A program made the position numbers and the translations under genes. This document shows, one piece after another, positions 7,072-16,001 of a stretch of DNA of 64,000 nt. Source of the DNA: Micromonospora tulbaghiae (GTDB lineage: Bacteria > Actinomycetota > Actinomycetes > Mycobacteriales > Micromonosporaceae); assembly GCF_900091605.1 (NCBI RefSeq), contig NZ_FMCQ01000007.1:308860-372859 (forward strand), in the 5' to 3' direction. The notes under the pieces were generated by a model that was not told the origin of the DNA, did no database searches, and worked only from the letters and a program-made list of their open reading frames with translations. How positions within the stretch are numbered: the stretch's first letter is position 1; every line of letters begins with the position of its first letter.

Positions 7072-8031
7072 TCATCGCCGCGACGGTGGTTCCGGGTCGA
7101 TCACGAGCGCCGGCCCGGTGCGCCGCGCGCCCCGGGCGCCGCGGGTCAGCAGCTGCGCCGTCCGTGCCGGGTCGTCGCCGGCGGCCACCTGATCGAGTAC
7201 GCGCAGCCAGCGCTCCCCGTGCGCGTCGGTGAAGCCGGTGCCGACGACGGCGATCCGGCGGCCGGTGACCGGGCCGGGCGGGGCGTGGTCGCCCGGCTCC
7301 GTCGACCCGATCGCCGGCCCCTGCGGCACTCCGGCGGGTTCGGCGCGGCTCCCGGCGGCGACGACGAGATCCGGTGAGCCGCATCGCACCGCCCGTACCG
7401 ACCCGGCTCGGTCCACGTCGACGATCGTGGCGCGCAGGTGGCCCGCCGGGGCGAGATCTCGTACCACCCGGTCCAGCGCGCCGACCAGGTGCGGCACTGT
7501 GCGCCGTGGTCCGGCGGCGGCCCGTCGGAACGCCTGCTCGATCGCCCGGCGCCCGGTGGGCGTGTCCAGCGCGGCGCCGGTGACCGTGCCGAGCAGGACG
7601 CGCAGCCCGCCGCCGCGGACCGGTACGGCGGCGCCGATCTCCCCGGCCGTGCCGCAGATCGCCAGCGCGGCGCTTCCGGGCCCGGCCGGCACGGTGAACA
7701 CCGCGACGTCGGTCGGCGCGGCGACCCGCGCCAGGGCGGCGGTCCGCGTCCGGCGGCGGGCCCAGGCCAGGACCGGCACCGCGGCGAGGCCGGCCGCCGA
7801 GGCGAGCAGCGCCTGCGGATCACTGCGGTGGCCGGGGATCACCGGTACGACGACGGACAGCGCGAGCAGCACGCCCGCCCAGGCCGACACCAGCGCCGCC
7901 ACCCGGGGCCGGGCCGAGACGCCGAGCAGGCCGGGCAGCAGCACCCAGCCGACCGGCGTGCTGACCTCGGCGAGGCCCATCAGCATCGCGTTCCCGGTGG
8001 TGCCCGCCAGGGCGGTTCGCATCGGCAGCAC
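7072..8031 (-). CDS. membrane protein with degenerate SpoIIE/PP2C-like domain
   Basis: 319 residues. Two to three hydrophobic helices fill the first 90 residues. A cytoplasmic part of about 210 follows, whose pattern mirrors the SpoIIE phosphatase fold: LGTVTGAALDT in place of the metal-binding DVSGKG motif, a central AFRRAA/LDRVVRDL helix, RCGSPDLVV in place of AGHPPPLL, and GTGFTDAHGE in place of YTDGLTEA. The conserved metal-ligand aspartates are missing, so it is probably a pseudophosphatase. The GTG at 8031 lies 7 bp after a TAGGGT -10, implying a leaderless start. Function unknown; the fold assignment is an inference from motif spacing. Confidence 0.55.
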   Translation of the reverse strand: MLPMRTALAGTTGNAMLMGLAEVSTPVGWVLLPGLLGVSARPRVAALVSAWAGVLLALSVVVPVIPGHRSDPQALLASAAGLAAVPVLAWARRRTRTAALARVAAPTDVAVFTVPAGPGSAALAICGTAGEIGAAVPVRGGGLRVLLGTVTGAALDTPTGRRAIEQAFRRAAAGPRRTVPHLVGALDRVVRDLAPAGHLRATIVDVDRAGSVRAVRCGSPDLVVAAGSRAEPAGVPQGPAIGSTEPGDHAPPGPVTGRRIAVVGTGFTDAHGERWLRVLDQVAAGDDPARTAQLLTRGARGARRTGPALVIDPEPPSRR

Positions 8032-8038
8032 GCCGACC

Positions 8039-8044
8039 ACCCTA
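8039..8044 (-). promoter_or_regulatory. -10 element TAGGGT, leaderless geometry
   Basis: It ends 7 bp before the GTG at 8031. It decides the start of the SpoIIE-like gene over GTG 8040 and ATG 8022. Confidence 0.4.
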
Positions 8045-8213
8045 TCGGGGTGCCCGCCGGACGCCGACCGGTGTACCGGGCAGAGTAAACCTCACTCCTT
8101 ACCCGAAGCAGAGCGGAGGCGACACGACACGTTCGCGTGATTCTCTCGACATACCGTCTCGCCACATCGCCGGTTAGGGTTGACGTACCGCAGGTCGATC
8201 TTGAGGAGTGTGT

Positions 8214-11048
8214 GTGCTGGTTCTGGTGGCGGTCCATGCGTTCGCAGCCGTGACCGCCCCCGTGCTGGTACGCCTCCTCGGTAGGCGGGCTCTCTACCTG
8301 CTGGCGGCCGTCCCGGCGGCGGCGCTGATCTGGGCGGTGACCCGGACCGAACCTGTCCGCGCGGGCCGGCCCGTCGTCGAGACCGTCACCTGGGTACCGC
8401 AGCTCGGCCTGGAACTCGCCCTGCGCATGGGCACGCTGTCCTGGCTGCTGGTGCTGCTCGTCGGTGGGGTCGGCGCCCTCGTGCTGGCCTACAGCGCCCG
8501 TTACTTCCGCTCCGACGATCCCGGCCTCGGCCGGTTCGCCGCGGTGTTCCTCGCGTTCGCCGGCGCGATGCTCGGCCTGGTCGTCTCCGACGACCTGCTG
8601 CTGCTGTACGTGTTCTGGGAACTCACCACCGTCTTCTCCTACCTGCTGATCGGCAGCGACCCGACCAAGCGGGCCAGCCGCCGCGCGGCGATGCAGGCCC
8701 TGCTGGTGACCACACTCGGCGGCCTGGCGATGCTCGCCGGTTTCGTCATGCTCGGCCAGCACGCCGGCTCGTACCGGTGGTCGGAGATCGCCGGGAACCT
8801 CCCCGAGGGCGGCTACCTCACCGTCGCGCTGGTGCTCGTCCTGCTCGGCGTGACCAGCAAGTCGGCGATCTTCCCGTTCAGCTTCTGGCTCCCGCGCGCG
8901 ATGGCCGCGCCCACGCCGGTCAGCGCGTACCTGCACGCCGCGGCCATGGTGAAAGCGGGCGTGTTCCTGGCCGCGCTGATGGGCCCCGCGGTGGGCCAGA
9001 CCACCGTGTGGCGTGGCGTCCTGCTGGCCGGCGGCCTGATCACCCTGTTCCTCGGCGGGTGGACGGCGCTGCGGCAGGTCGACCTGAAGCTGCTGCTGGC
9101 GTACGGCACGGTGAGCCAGCTCGGCCTGCTCATGGTGATCCTCGGCGCGGGCACCCGCGACACCGCGCTGGCCGGCGCCGCGATGCTGCTGGCGCACGCC
9201 CTGTTCAAAGCCACACTGTTCCTCGTCGTCGGCGTCGTCGACCACGTCACCGGCACCCGCGACCTGCGGGAGCTCAGCGGCCTGGGCCGCCGCGCGCCGG
9301 TGCTGGCGGCCGTCGCCGGACTCGCGGCCGCCTCCATGGCGGGCCTGCCGCCGCTGATCGGCTTCGTGGCCAAGGAGGCCGCGCTCGAGGCGTTCCTGCA
9401 CGGCGGCACGACCGAACTGCTGGTGCTCGCCGGAGTGGTGACCGGCTCGGCGCTGACCGTCGCGTACACCGCGCGCTTCCTCTGGGGCGCGTTCGCCGCC
9501 AAGCCCGGCGTGCAGGAGACACGGCCGCACCGGATCGAGCCGGCGTTCATCGGCCCGGCGGCGGTGCTCGCCCTCGCCGGCCTCGCGGTCGGCGTCCTCG
9601 CCCCGGCGGTGGACCGGGTGCTGGCCCCGTACGCCGACCAGTTCCCGACCGCCGACCCCGGCTACCACCTGGCCCTCTGGCACGGGCTGACCCCGGCGCT
9701 GGGCCTGTCGGCGCTCGCGGTGGCGGGTGGCCTCGGGCTGTTCCTGCTGCTGCACCGGCGCCGGCCGTACCTGCCGCGGCTGCCCTTCGACGGCGCCACC
9801 GGCTACGACCGCCTGGCCGGGGCGGTCGACCGCGCGGCCGTGGAGCTGACCGGCGCCACCCAGCGTGGCTCGTTGCCGTTCTACCTCGGCGTCATCCTGC
9901 TGGTCCTGGTCGTGCTTCCCGGCGGCGCGGTGCTCGCCGGCGCGCCGTGGGCCCGGCGGTTCCAGCTCTGGGACACCCCGTTGCAGGCGGTCGCCGGCGC
10001 GGTCATCGTGGTCGCGGCGCTGGTGGCCGCGCGCGCCCGCCGCCGGCTGACCGCGATGATCCTGGTCGGCGTGACCGGCTACGGCACGGCGCTGATGTTC
10101 ATCCTGCACGGCGCGCCCGACCTCGCGCTCACCCAGTTCCTGGTGGAGACCGTCACGATCGTGATGTTCGTGCTGGTGCTGCGCCGGCTGCCGCGCCGGT
10201 TCTCGGCCCGCCCGATCCGCGCCACCCGGCGGTTCCGCGTCGCGCTCGGCGTCGCCGTCGGCGTGGTCACCGCGGGCATGGCGTACGTGGCGGCGGGCAG
10301 CCGGACCGCGACGCCGATCTCGGTCGGCTTCCCGGACGAGGCCGTGTCCTACGGCGGCGGCAAGAACGTGGTCAACGTGACGCTCGTCGACATCCGGGCC
10401 TGGGACACCATGGGCGAGATCGCCGTGCTGGTGGTGGCCGCCACCGGCGTGGCCAGCCTGATCTTCCGTCGCACCCGCGCGCTGGACCTCCGCAGCGGCA
10501 TCCCCGGTGCCGGCCCGCAGAACTCGTCGCGTCCGCGCTGGCTGACCAGCGGCGCGACCTCCCGGCAGCAGTCGGTGATCCTCCAGGTGGTCACCCGGCT
10601 GCTCTTCCACGCCATCCTGCTGTTCTCGATCTACCTGCTCTTCTCCGGCCACAACGCCCCCGGTGGCGGTTTCGCCGCGGGTCTGGTCGCCGGGCTGGGG
10701 CTCGCCGTGCGGTACCTGGCAGGGGGGCGTACCGAACTCAACGGCGCCGCGCCCGTGGACGCGGGCCTGGTGCTCGGCGCAGGGCTGTTCGTGGCGGTCG
10801 GCACCGGCGTGGCCGCGATGCTGCTGGGCGGCGAGTTCCTCCAGAGCGCGACGCTCGACTTCCACCTGCCGCTGCTGGGCCACGTGCACTTCGTGACGTC
10901 GGTCTTCTTCGACGTGGGCGTCTACCTCATCGTGGTCGGCCTCGTACTGGACATCCTGCGCAGCCTGGGCGCCGAGATGGACCGCCAGGAGGAGGTCGAC
11001 GAACAGGAGACCGAACCGGCCGGCGTACGGGAAGAGGAGCTGGTATGA
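8214..11048 (+). CDS. mrpA: Na+/H+ antiporter subunit A, with fused MrpB domain
   Basis: 944 residues. The N-terminal 500 residues are the NuoL-like proton-channel subunit with many membrane helices. A DUF4040-type segment containing HGAPDLALTQFLVET lies near residue 630, and an MrpB-type domain (FSGHNAPGGGFAAGL) covers about residues 795-930. The A/B fusion replaces the separate mrpB gene of Firmicutes. The complex exports Na+ in exchange for H+ across the membrane and gives alkali and salt tolerance. GTG 8214 is preferred over GTG 8208 because GAGGAG then has normal spacing. First gene of a six-gene operon with 4-bp overlaps. Confidence 0.95.
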   Translation: MLVLVAVHAFAAVTAPVLVRLLGRRALYLLAAVPAAALIWAVTRTEPVRAGRPVVETVTWVPQLGLELALRMGTLSWLLVLLVGGVGALVLAYSARYFRSDDPGLGRFAAVFLAFAGAMLGLVVSDDLLLLYVFWELTTVFSYLLIGSDPTKRASRRAAMQALLVTTLGGLAMLAGFVMLGQHAGSYRWSEIAGNLPEGGYLTVALVLVLLGVTSKSAIFPFSFWLPRAMAAPTPVSAYLHAAAMVKAGVFLAALMGPAVGQTTVWRGVLLAGGLITLFLGGWTALRQVDLKLLLAYGTVSQLGLLMVILGAGTRDTALAGAAMLLAHALFKATLFLVVGVVDHVTGTRDLRELSGLGRRAPVLAAVAGLAAASMAGLPPLIGFVAKEAALEAFLHGGTTELLVLAGVVTGSALTVAYTARFLWGAFAAKPGVQETRPHRIEPAFIGPAAVLALAGLAVGVLAPAVDRVLAPYADQFPTADPGYHLALWHGLTPALGLSALAVAGGLGLFLLLHRRRPYLPRLPFDGATGYDRLAGAVDRAAVELTGATQRGSLPFYLGVILLVLVVLPGGAVLAGAPWARRFQLWDTPLQAVAGAVIVVAALVAARARRRLTAMILVGVTGYGTALMFILHGAPDLALTQFLVETVTIVMFVLVLRRLPRRFSARPIRATRRFRVALGVAVGVVTAGMAYVAAGSRTATPISVGFPDEAVSYGGGKNVVNVTLVDIRAWDTMGEIAVLVVAATGVASLIFRRTRALDLRSGIPGAGPQNSSRPRWLTSGATSRQQSVILQVVTRLLFHAILLFSIYLLFSGHNAPGGGFAAGLVAGLGLAVRYLAGGRTELNGAAPVDAGLVLGAGLFVAVGTGVAAMLLGGEFLQSATLDFHLPLLGHVHFVTSVFFDVGVYLIVVGLVLDILRSLGAEMDRQEEVDEQETEPAGVREEELV

Positions 11049-11512
11049 GCCCGAACGTCCCCAACCTGGTCTATGTCGTGGTCATCGGCGTCCTGTTCGC
11101 CACCGGCGTCACCCTGCTGCTGGAACGCAGCCTCACCCGTGTCCTGATGGGGGTCATCCTGCTCGGCAACGGCGCGAACCTGCTGCTGCTCACCGGCGGC
11201 CGGGCCGGTGGCCCGCCGATCGTCGGCACCACCGCCCAGGAGGACATGTCCGACCCGCTGCCGCAGGCGATGGTGCTGACCGCGATCGTGATCACGCTCG
11301 GCATGACCGCGTTCCTGCTCGCGCTGGCCTACCGGAGCTGGCACCTCAACGGGCACGACGAGGTGCAGGACGACGTCGAGGACCGCCGGATCATGGAGCT
11401 GGCCGACCGGGACGAGGGCCCGGGCACCTCGGACTCGGACACCGTCGACGCCGCCGACGGCAGCCCCGAGGCCCGGGTGCTCGCCGCGGGTGAGGCGGAG
11501 GCCGTCCGATGA
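11045..11512 (+). CDS. mrpC: Na+/H+ antiporter subunit C
   Basis: 155 residues. The first 105 form three NuoK-like helices with the conserved stretch VLMGVILLGNGANLLLL and the family segment DPLPQAMVLTAIVI. A hydrophilic acidic tail of about 50 residues extends beyond the usual family length of 110-115. It starts in an ATGA overlap with mrpA and ends overlapping mrpD. Confidence 0.93.
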   Translation: MSPNVPNLVYVVVIGVLFATGVTLLLERSLTRVLMGVILLGNGANLLLLTGGRAGGPPIVGTTAQEDMSDPLPQAMVLTAIVITLGMTAFLLALAYRSWHLNGHDEVQDDVEDRRIMELADRDEGPGTSDSDTVDAADGSPEARVLAAGEAEAVR

Positions 11513-13080
11513 CCTGGCTCGTTCCGCTGCCGGTGGTGATGCCGCTGCTCGGCGCCGCCCTCACCCTGCTGCTCGCCCGCCGGGCCCGCGCCCAGCGGTG
11601 GGTCAGCATCATCGTGCTCACCGCCACCGTCGCGGTGGCCGCGATGCTCCTGGTCCGCTCTTCGCTGGACGGCCCGCTCGTGGTGGAGGTGGGCGGCTGG
11701 GCGGCGCCGATGGGCATCGTGCTCGTCGCCGACCAGCTCGCCGCGCTGATGCTCGTGGTGTCCGCCTCGGTGACCCTCTGCGTGCTCGTCTACTCCATCG
11801 GGCAGGGCATGGCCGACGGCAACGAGGAGACGCCGCTGTCGGTCTACCACCCGACCTACCTGGTGCTGACCGCTGGCGTCTGCAACGCCTTCCTCTCCGG
11901 CGACCTGTTCAACCTCTACGTCGGCTTCGAGATCCTGCTGGTGGCGAGCTACGTGCTGCTGACGCTCGGCAGCACCGAGACGCGGATCCGGGCCGGCACC
12001 ACGTACGTCGTGGTCAGCCTGCTCTCGTCGCTGATCTTCCTGGTGGCGATCGGCCTGGTCTACTCCGCCACCGGCACGCTGAACCTGGCGCAGCTCGCGG
12101 ACCGCCTGGACGCGCTGCCCGACGACATCCGCCTGGTGCTGCAGGGCATGCTGCTGCTCGCGTTCGGGATCAAGGCGGCGGTGTTCCCGCTGTCGGCGTG
12201 GCTGCCGGACAGCTACCCGACCGCGCCCGCCCCGGTGACCGCGGTCTTCGCCGGCCTGCTCACCAAGGTCGGCGTGTACGCGATCATCCGCACCGAGACG
12301 CTGCTGTTCCCGGGCGGCCGCACCGCCGACCTGCTCATGGTGATAGCGGCGCTGACCATGGTGGTGGGCATCCTCGGCGCGGTGGCCCAGTCGGACATCA
12401 AGCGGCTGCTGTCGTTCACGCTCGTCAGCCACATCGGGTACATGCTGTTCGGGGTCGGGTTGACCACCCCGCTCGGCCTGTCCGCGGCGATCTTCTACGT
12501 GGTGCACCACATCACCATCCAGACCACGCTGTTCCTCGCCGCCGGCCTGGTCGAACGGCGCGGCGGCAGCACCGCGCTGGACCGCCTCGGCGGGCTGGCC
12601 CGGCTGTCGCCGATGCTGGCCGTGCTGTTCTTCGTGCCCGCGCTGAACCTGGCCGGCATACCACCGTTCTCCGGGTTCCTCGGCAAGCTCGGCCTGGTCC
12701 AGGCCGGCGTCGACGACGGCGGGTTCCTGGCCTGGTCGCTCGTCGCCGGGGGACTGCTCACCAGCCTGCTCACGCTCTACGCCATCGCCCGGGTGTGGAA
12801 CCTCGCCTTCTGGCGGGCCCCGCACGCGGACATGCCGGAACCCGGTGACGCCGACCGGGCGGCCCGCACCGACGGCGCCGAGCAGCCGCACGACGGCCCG
12901 GCGCCGGCCGGGGCGGTGCTGCCCCGGCTGATGACGGTGTCCACCGCCGCCCTCGTGGTGCTCGGCCTGGCGCTGACAGTGGTGGCCGGGCCGCTGTTCG
13001 ACATCAGCACCGACGCCGCCGACGACCTGTTGCGCCGCGCCCCGTACGTCGAGGCCGTGTTCCCGGAGGGACCGCCGTGA
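11509..13080 (+). CDS. mrpD: Na+/H+ antiporter subunit D
   Basis: 523 residues, a NuoM/NuoN-like proton-channel subunit with about 14 membrane helices and the proton_antipo_M core, including LLLAFGIKAAVFPLSAWLP and VSHIGYMLFGVGL. It forms the second proton channel of the Mrp complex with MrpA. A hydrophilic insertion rich in Asp and Ala precedes the last helix (about residues 440-465). ATGA overlaps at both ends. Confidence 0.95.
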   Translation: MTWLVPLPVVMPLLGAALTLLLARRARAQRWVSIIVLTATVAVAAMLLVRSSLDGPLVVEVGGWAAPMGIVLVADQLAALMLVVSASVTLCVLVYSIGQGMADGNEETPLSVYHPTYLVLTAGVCNAFLSGDLFNLYVGFEILLVASYVLLTLGSTETRIRAGTTYVVVSLLSSLIFLVAIGLVYSATGTLNLAQLADRLDALPDDIRLVLQGMLLLAFGIKAAVFPLSAWLPDSYPTAPAPVTAVFAGLLTKVGVYAIIRTETLLFPGGRTADLLMVIAALTMVVGILGAVAQSDIKRLLSFTLVSHIGYMLFGVGLTTPLGLSAAIFYVVHHITIQTTLFLAAGLVERRGGSTALDRLGGLARLSPMLAVLFFVPALNLAGIPPFSGFLGKLGLVQAGVDDGGFLAWSLVAGGLLTSLLTLYAIARVWNLAFWRAPHADMPEPGDADRAARTDGAEQPHDGPAPAGAVLPRLMTVSTAALVVLGLALTVVAGPLFDISTDAADDLLRRAPYVEAVFPEGPP

Positions 13081-13679
13081 CCAGTCAGCCGAAAGCGCCA
13101 CTGACCCGCCGTGACCGCTGGCGCAACCGGGCCATCGCCGTGACCGGCCTGGTCACCGTCTGGGTGCTGTTGTGGGGCACCTTCAGCTGGGCCAACGTGC
13201 TCAGCGGACTCGTGGTCGCGGCCGTGCTGCTGGTGGTCTTCCCGCTGCCCCCCGTCACGTTCGCCGGCCGGATCCGGCCGGTGCCGCTGCTGCGGTTCGT
13301 GGTCCGCTTCCTGTACGACCTGGTGGTGGCGTCCGCGCAGGTGGCCTGGCTGGCCGTCCGGTCCAAGCACCCGCAGTCGGCGATCATCGCGGTGCCGCTG
13401 CGGGTGAACACCGACCTCAACCTCACCCTCAACGCCGAAGCCCTGTCGCTGGTGCCGGGCAGCCTGATCCTGGAGGCCGACCGGAGCACCGGCACGCTCT
13501 ACGTGCACGTCATCGGCATCCGCAGCCTCGACGAGGTGGAGCGCTTCCGGAGCGGCGTGCTGGAGCTGGAGGAGCGCATCGTCGCCGCCGTCGGCTCGGC
13601 CGAGGAGCTGAGCCTGGTCCGTCGATCCGTACCCACCGGCCCGTCCGGGTCGGTCGACCTGGAAGGAGCACCGACGTGA
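13077..13679 (+). CDS. mrpE: Na+/H+ antiporter subunit E
   Basis: 200 residues. Two to three N-terminal helices contain the family stretch WANVLSGLVVAAVLL, followed by a cytoplasmic ferredoxin-like part with LNAEALSLVPGSLILEAD and LYVHVIG. MrpE is needed for assembly or activity of the antiporter complex. Start overlaps the mrpD stop. Confidence 0.93.
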   Translation: MTSQPKAPLTRRDRWRNRAIAVTGLVTVWVLLWGTFSWANVLSGLVVAAVLLVVFPLPPVTFAGRIRPVPLLRFVVRFLYDLVVASAQVAWLAVRSKHPQSAIIAVPLRVNTDLNLTLNAEALSLVPGSLILEADRSTGTLYVHVIGIRSLDEVERFRSGVLELEERIVAAVGSAEELSLVRRSVPTGPSGSVDLEGAPT

Positions 13680-13939
13680 CCGTCATCGCCGTGATCGTCA
13701 CCGCGCTGCTCGTCGCGGCCGGTGGGCTCACCCTCGTCCGCATCATCCGCGGGCCGTCGATCCTCGACCGGGCCGTCGCCACCGACGTGCTGCTCGCCGT
13801 CGCGGTCGCGGCCATCGCCACCGAGGCGGCCTACAGCCGGGACGCCACAGCGCTTCCGGTCCTGGTGGTCCTCGCCCTGGTCGGCTTCGTCGGCTCGGTG
13901 AGCGTCGCCCGGTTCGCGTCCCGGAGAAGCTCGAAGTGA
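13676..13939 (+). CDS. mrpF: Na+/H+ antiporter subunit F
   Basis: 87 residues, three helices, with the family signature RGPSILDRAVATDVL. GTG start with GGAAGGAG a few bases upstream; overlaps mrpE by 4 bp and mrpG by 4 bp. Confidence 0.93.
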   Translation: MTVIAVIVTALLVAAGGLTLVRIIRGPSILDRAVATDVLLAVAVAAIATEAAYSRDATALPVLVVLALVGFVGSVSVARFASRRSSK

Positions 13940-14334
13940 TGCTCGACGCGATCCTGGACACCGTCGCCGGCATCTGCCTGATCGCCGGCGCCCTGCTCTG
14001 CCTCGCCGCGGGCATCGCGCTGATCCGCTTCCCGGACGTGCTGTCGCGGATGCACGCGGCGGCCAAGCCGCAGGTGCTGGGGCTGCTGCTGGTGCTGCTC
14101 GGCTGCGCGCTGCGGCTGCGTACCGGGGTGGACATCACGACGCTGGTCCTGGTCGGCCTGTTCCAGCTCGCCACCGCCCCGGTCGCGGCGCACATGGTCG
14201 GGCGGACCGCGTACCCGCACGACGACATCCGGCGGGACCTGCTGATCACCGACGAGCTGTCCGACCACATCGACCGCATCCGGGCGGACCGGGCCGGTGA
14301 GCCGCAGGAGACGTCGCCGGTCCACACGTCCTGA
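13936..14334 (+). CDS. mrpG: Na+/H+ antiporter subunit G
   Basis: 132 residues, three helices with the family segment IRFPDVLSRMHAAAKPQVLG, then a hydrophilic tail of about 30 residues. Last subunit of the Mrp complex; the amidohydrolase gene follows after 31 bp and may be co-transcribed. Confidence 0.93.
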   Translation: MMLDAILDTVAGICLIAGALLCLAAGIALIRFPDVLSRMHAAAKPQVLGLLLVLLGCALRLRTGVDITTLVLVGLFQLATAPVAAHMVGRTAYPHDDIRRDLLITDELSDHIDRIRADRAGEPQETSPVHTS

Positions 14335-14365
14335 GACTCCGCACGAGCGCCGAGGCAGGGAGCCC

Positions 14366-15958
14366 ATGAGCGGCACGGTCTACGAGAACGCCCGCATCCA
14401 CACCCTCGACCCGGACCACCCGCACGCCGAGGCGATGCTGGTCCGCGGCGAGCGGATCGTCGCCGTCGGTGACCTCGCCGAGTGCCGGGACCGGGCCGGC
14501 GTCGGCGCGCGCCGGGTCGACCTCGGCGGGACGGCCGTGCTGCCCGGGCTGATCGACAGCCACATGCACTCGGCGTCCTACGTGCGCGGGCTGGACCAGG
14601 TGGACCTGCGCGGCACGGCGAGCCTGGACGAGGCGCTGACCCGGATCGCGCGGCACGCCGCCACGCTGCCGCCGGACGCCTGGCTGCTCGGCGGGCGGTG
14701 GGACAGCAACAAATGGACCCGGCCGGTGCAGCCGACCCGCACCGACCTGGACCGGGTCTGCCCGGACCGGCCGGCGGCACTGCCCAGCATCGACGGCCAC
14801 ACCATCTGGGTGAACACCGCCGCCCTGGCCCGGCTCGGCATCGACGCCGCCACCCCCGACCCGGCCGGCGGGCAGATCGCGCGGGACGAGCACGGCGAGC
14901 CGACCGGCATCCTGCGCGAGGCGGCGGCGGACGCGGCGTACGCGGTGGTGCGCTCCCCGCACGCCGGTGACCTGGTCGCGCAACTGCGCACCCACCTGCC
15001 CCGGCTGCTCGCCGCCGGGCTGACCGGCATCCACGACCTCGACGGGCAGGACGCCCGGGCCGCCTACGAGACGCTGTACGCGCGCGGCGAGCTGCCGCTG
15101 CGGGTGCACAAGACGATCCCCGCCACGGCCCTGGACGAGGCGATCGACAGCGGCTGGGCCACCGGGGACGGGGACCGCTGGCTGAGCACCGGCCCGGTGA
15201 AGATCTTCACCGACGGCGCGCTCGGCTCACACACCTGCCTGATGACCGAACCGTACGACGGCGAGCCCGGCAACCACGGCATCGCCGTCACCCCGGCCGA
15301 GGAGTTCTGGCGGCTGGTGGCGACGGCCGCCGGGGCGGGGATCGCGGTGGCCGCGCACGCCATCGGCGACGCGGCGAACCGGATGGTGCTGCGGGCGTAC
15401 GCGCGCTGGCGCGAGTCGGCCGACCCCGGCGCGGTGGCGCGGCTGCGGCACCGGATCGAGCACACCCAGCACCTGCTGCCGGACGACGTGCCGCTGCTCG
15501 CCCGCTCCGGTGTGATCGCCTCGATGCAGCCCACGCACTGCACCAGTGACATTCCACTGACCAGCCGGATGCTCGCCGGCCGGGGCCTGGCCTCGTACGC
15601 GTGGCGCAGCCTGCTCGACGCCGGGGCCGTAGTGGCGTTCGGGTCGGACGCCCCGGTGGAGGACCCCGACCCGTTCTTCGGCATCCACGCCGCGGTGACC
15701 CGCCAGCAGCCCGACGGCACCCCGCCCGGCGGCGTCGACCCGCACGAGCGGCTCGACCTGGACAATGCGTTGCGCTGCTTCACCGAGGCGGGCGCGTACG
15801 CCTCCTACGAGGAGCACCTGAAGGGCCGGTTACGCCCCGGCATGCTCGCCGACTTCATCGTGTTGCCGACCGACCCGTACCGGGTCGAACCGGCGGAGCT
15901 ACGCGACCTGACCGTGGCGCTGACGGTGGTCGGTGGCGTGGTCCGCTGGCAGCGCTGA
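14366..15958 (+). CDS. amidohydrolase family 3 metalloenzyme (YtcJ-like)
   Basis: 530 residues. Metal-binding motifs of the amidohydrolase superfamily are all present: HxH in LIDSHMHS (His66, His68), AAHAIGD, RIEHTQ and the catalytic Asp in FGSDAPVE. The domain order matches YtcJ-type enzymes, with an N-terminal beta-sandwich, a TIM barrel and a C-terminal GMLADFIVL strand. Substrates of this group are mostly unknown N-acyl or cyclic amides. ATG at 14366 follows GGGAG at 6 bp. Downstream is a perfect 17-bp terminator stem shared with the convergent sialidase gene. Confidence 0.85.
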   Translation: MSGTVYENARIHTLDPDHPHAEAMLVRGERIVAVGDLAECRDRAGVGARRVDLGGTAVLPGLIDSHMHSASYVRGLDQVDLRGTASLDEALTRIARHAATLPPDAWLLGGRWDSNKWTRPVQPTRTDLDRVCPDRPAALPSIDGHTIWVNTAALARLGIDAATPDPAGGQIARDEHGEPTGILREAAADAAYAVVRSPHAGDLVAQLRTHLPRLLAAGLTGIHDLDGQDARAAYETLYARGELPLRVHKTIPATALDEAIDSGWATGDGDRWLSTGPVKIFTDGALGSHTCLMTEPYDGEPGNHGIAVTPAEEFWRLVATAAGAGIAVAAHAIGDAANRMVLRAYARWRESADPGAVARLRHRIEHTQHLLPDDVPLLARSGVIASMQPTHCTSDIPLTSRMLAGRGLASYAWRSLLDAGAVVAFGSDAPVEDPDPFFGIHAAVTRQQPDGTPPGGVDPHERLDLDNALRCFTEAGAYASYEEHLKGRLRPGMLADFIVLPTDPYRVEPAELRDLTVALTVVGGVVRWQR

Positions 15959-15998
15959 CCGTGTCCCGCCCGGACGCCGCTGTCCGGGCGGGACACGG
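15959..15998. terminator. strong bidirectional terminator
   Basis: Perfect 17-bp stem (15959-15975 with 15982-15998) and a 6-nt loop, lying exactly between convergent genes whose stops flank it on both sides. No U-tract, as usual in GC-rich actinobacteria. Confidence 0.85.
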
Positions 15999-16001
15999 CT
16001 C

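Noticed and set aside
7980..10889. Very long open frame antisense to mrpA (also several 400-900 codon frames antisense to nan, GH95 and GlnA genes)
   Set aside because: Products are low-complexity Gln/Arg/Gly/Ala-rich, as expected from the complement of GC-rich coding DNA.
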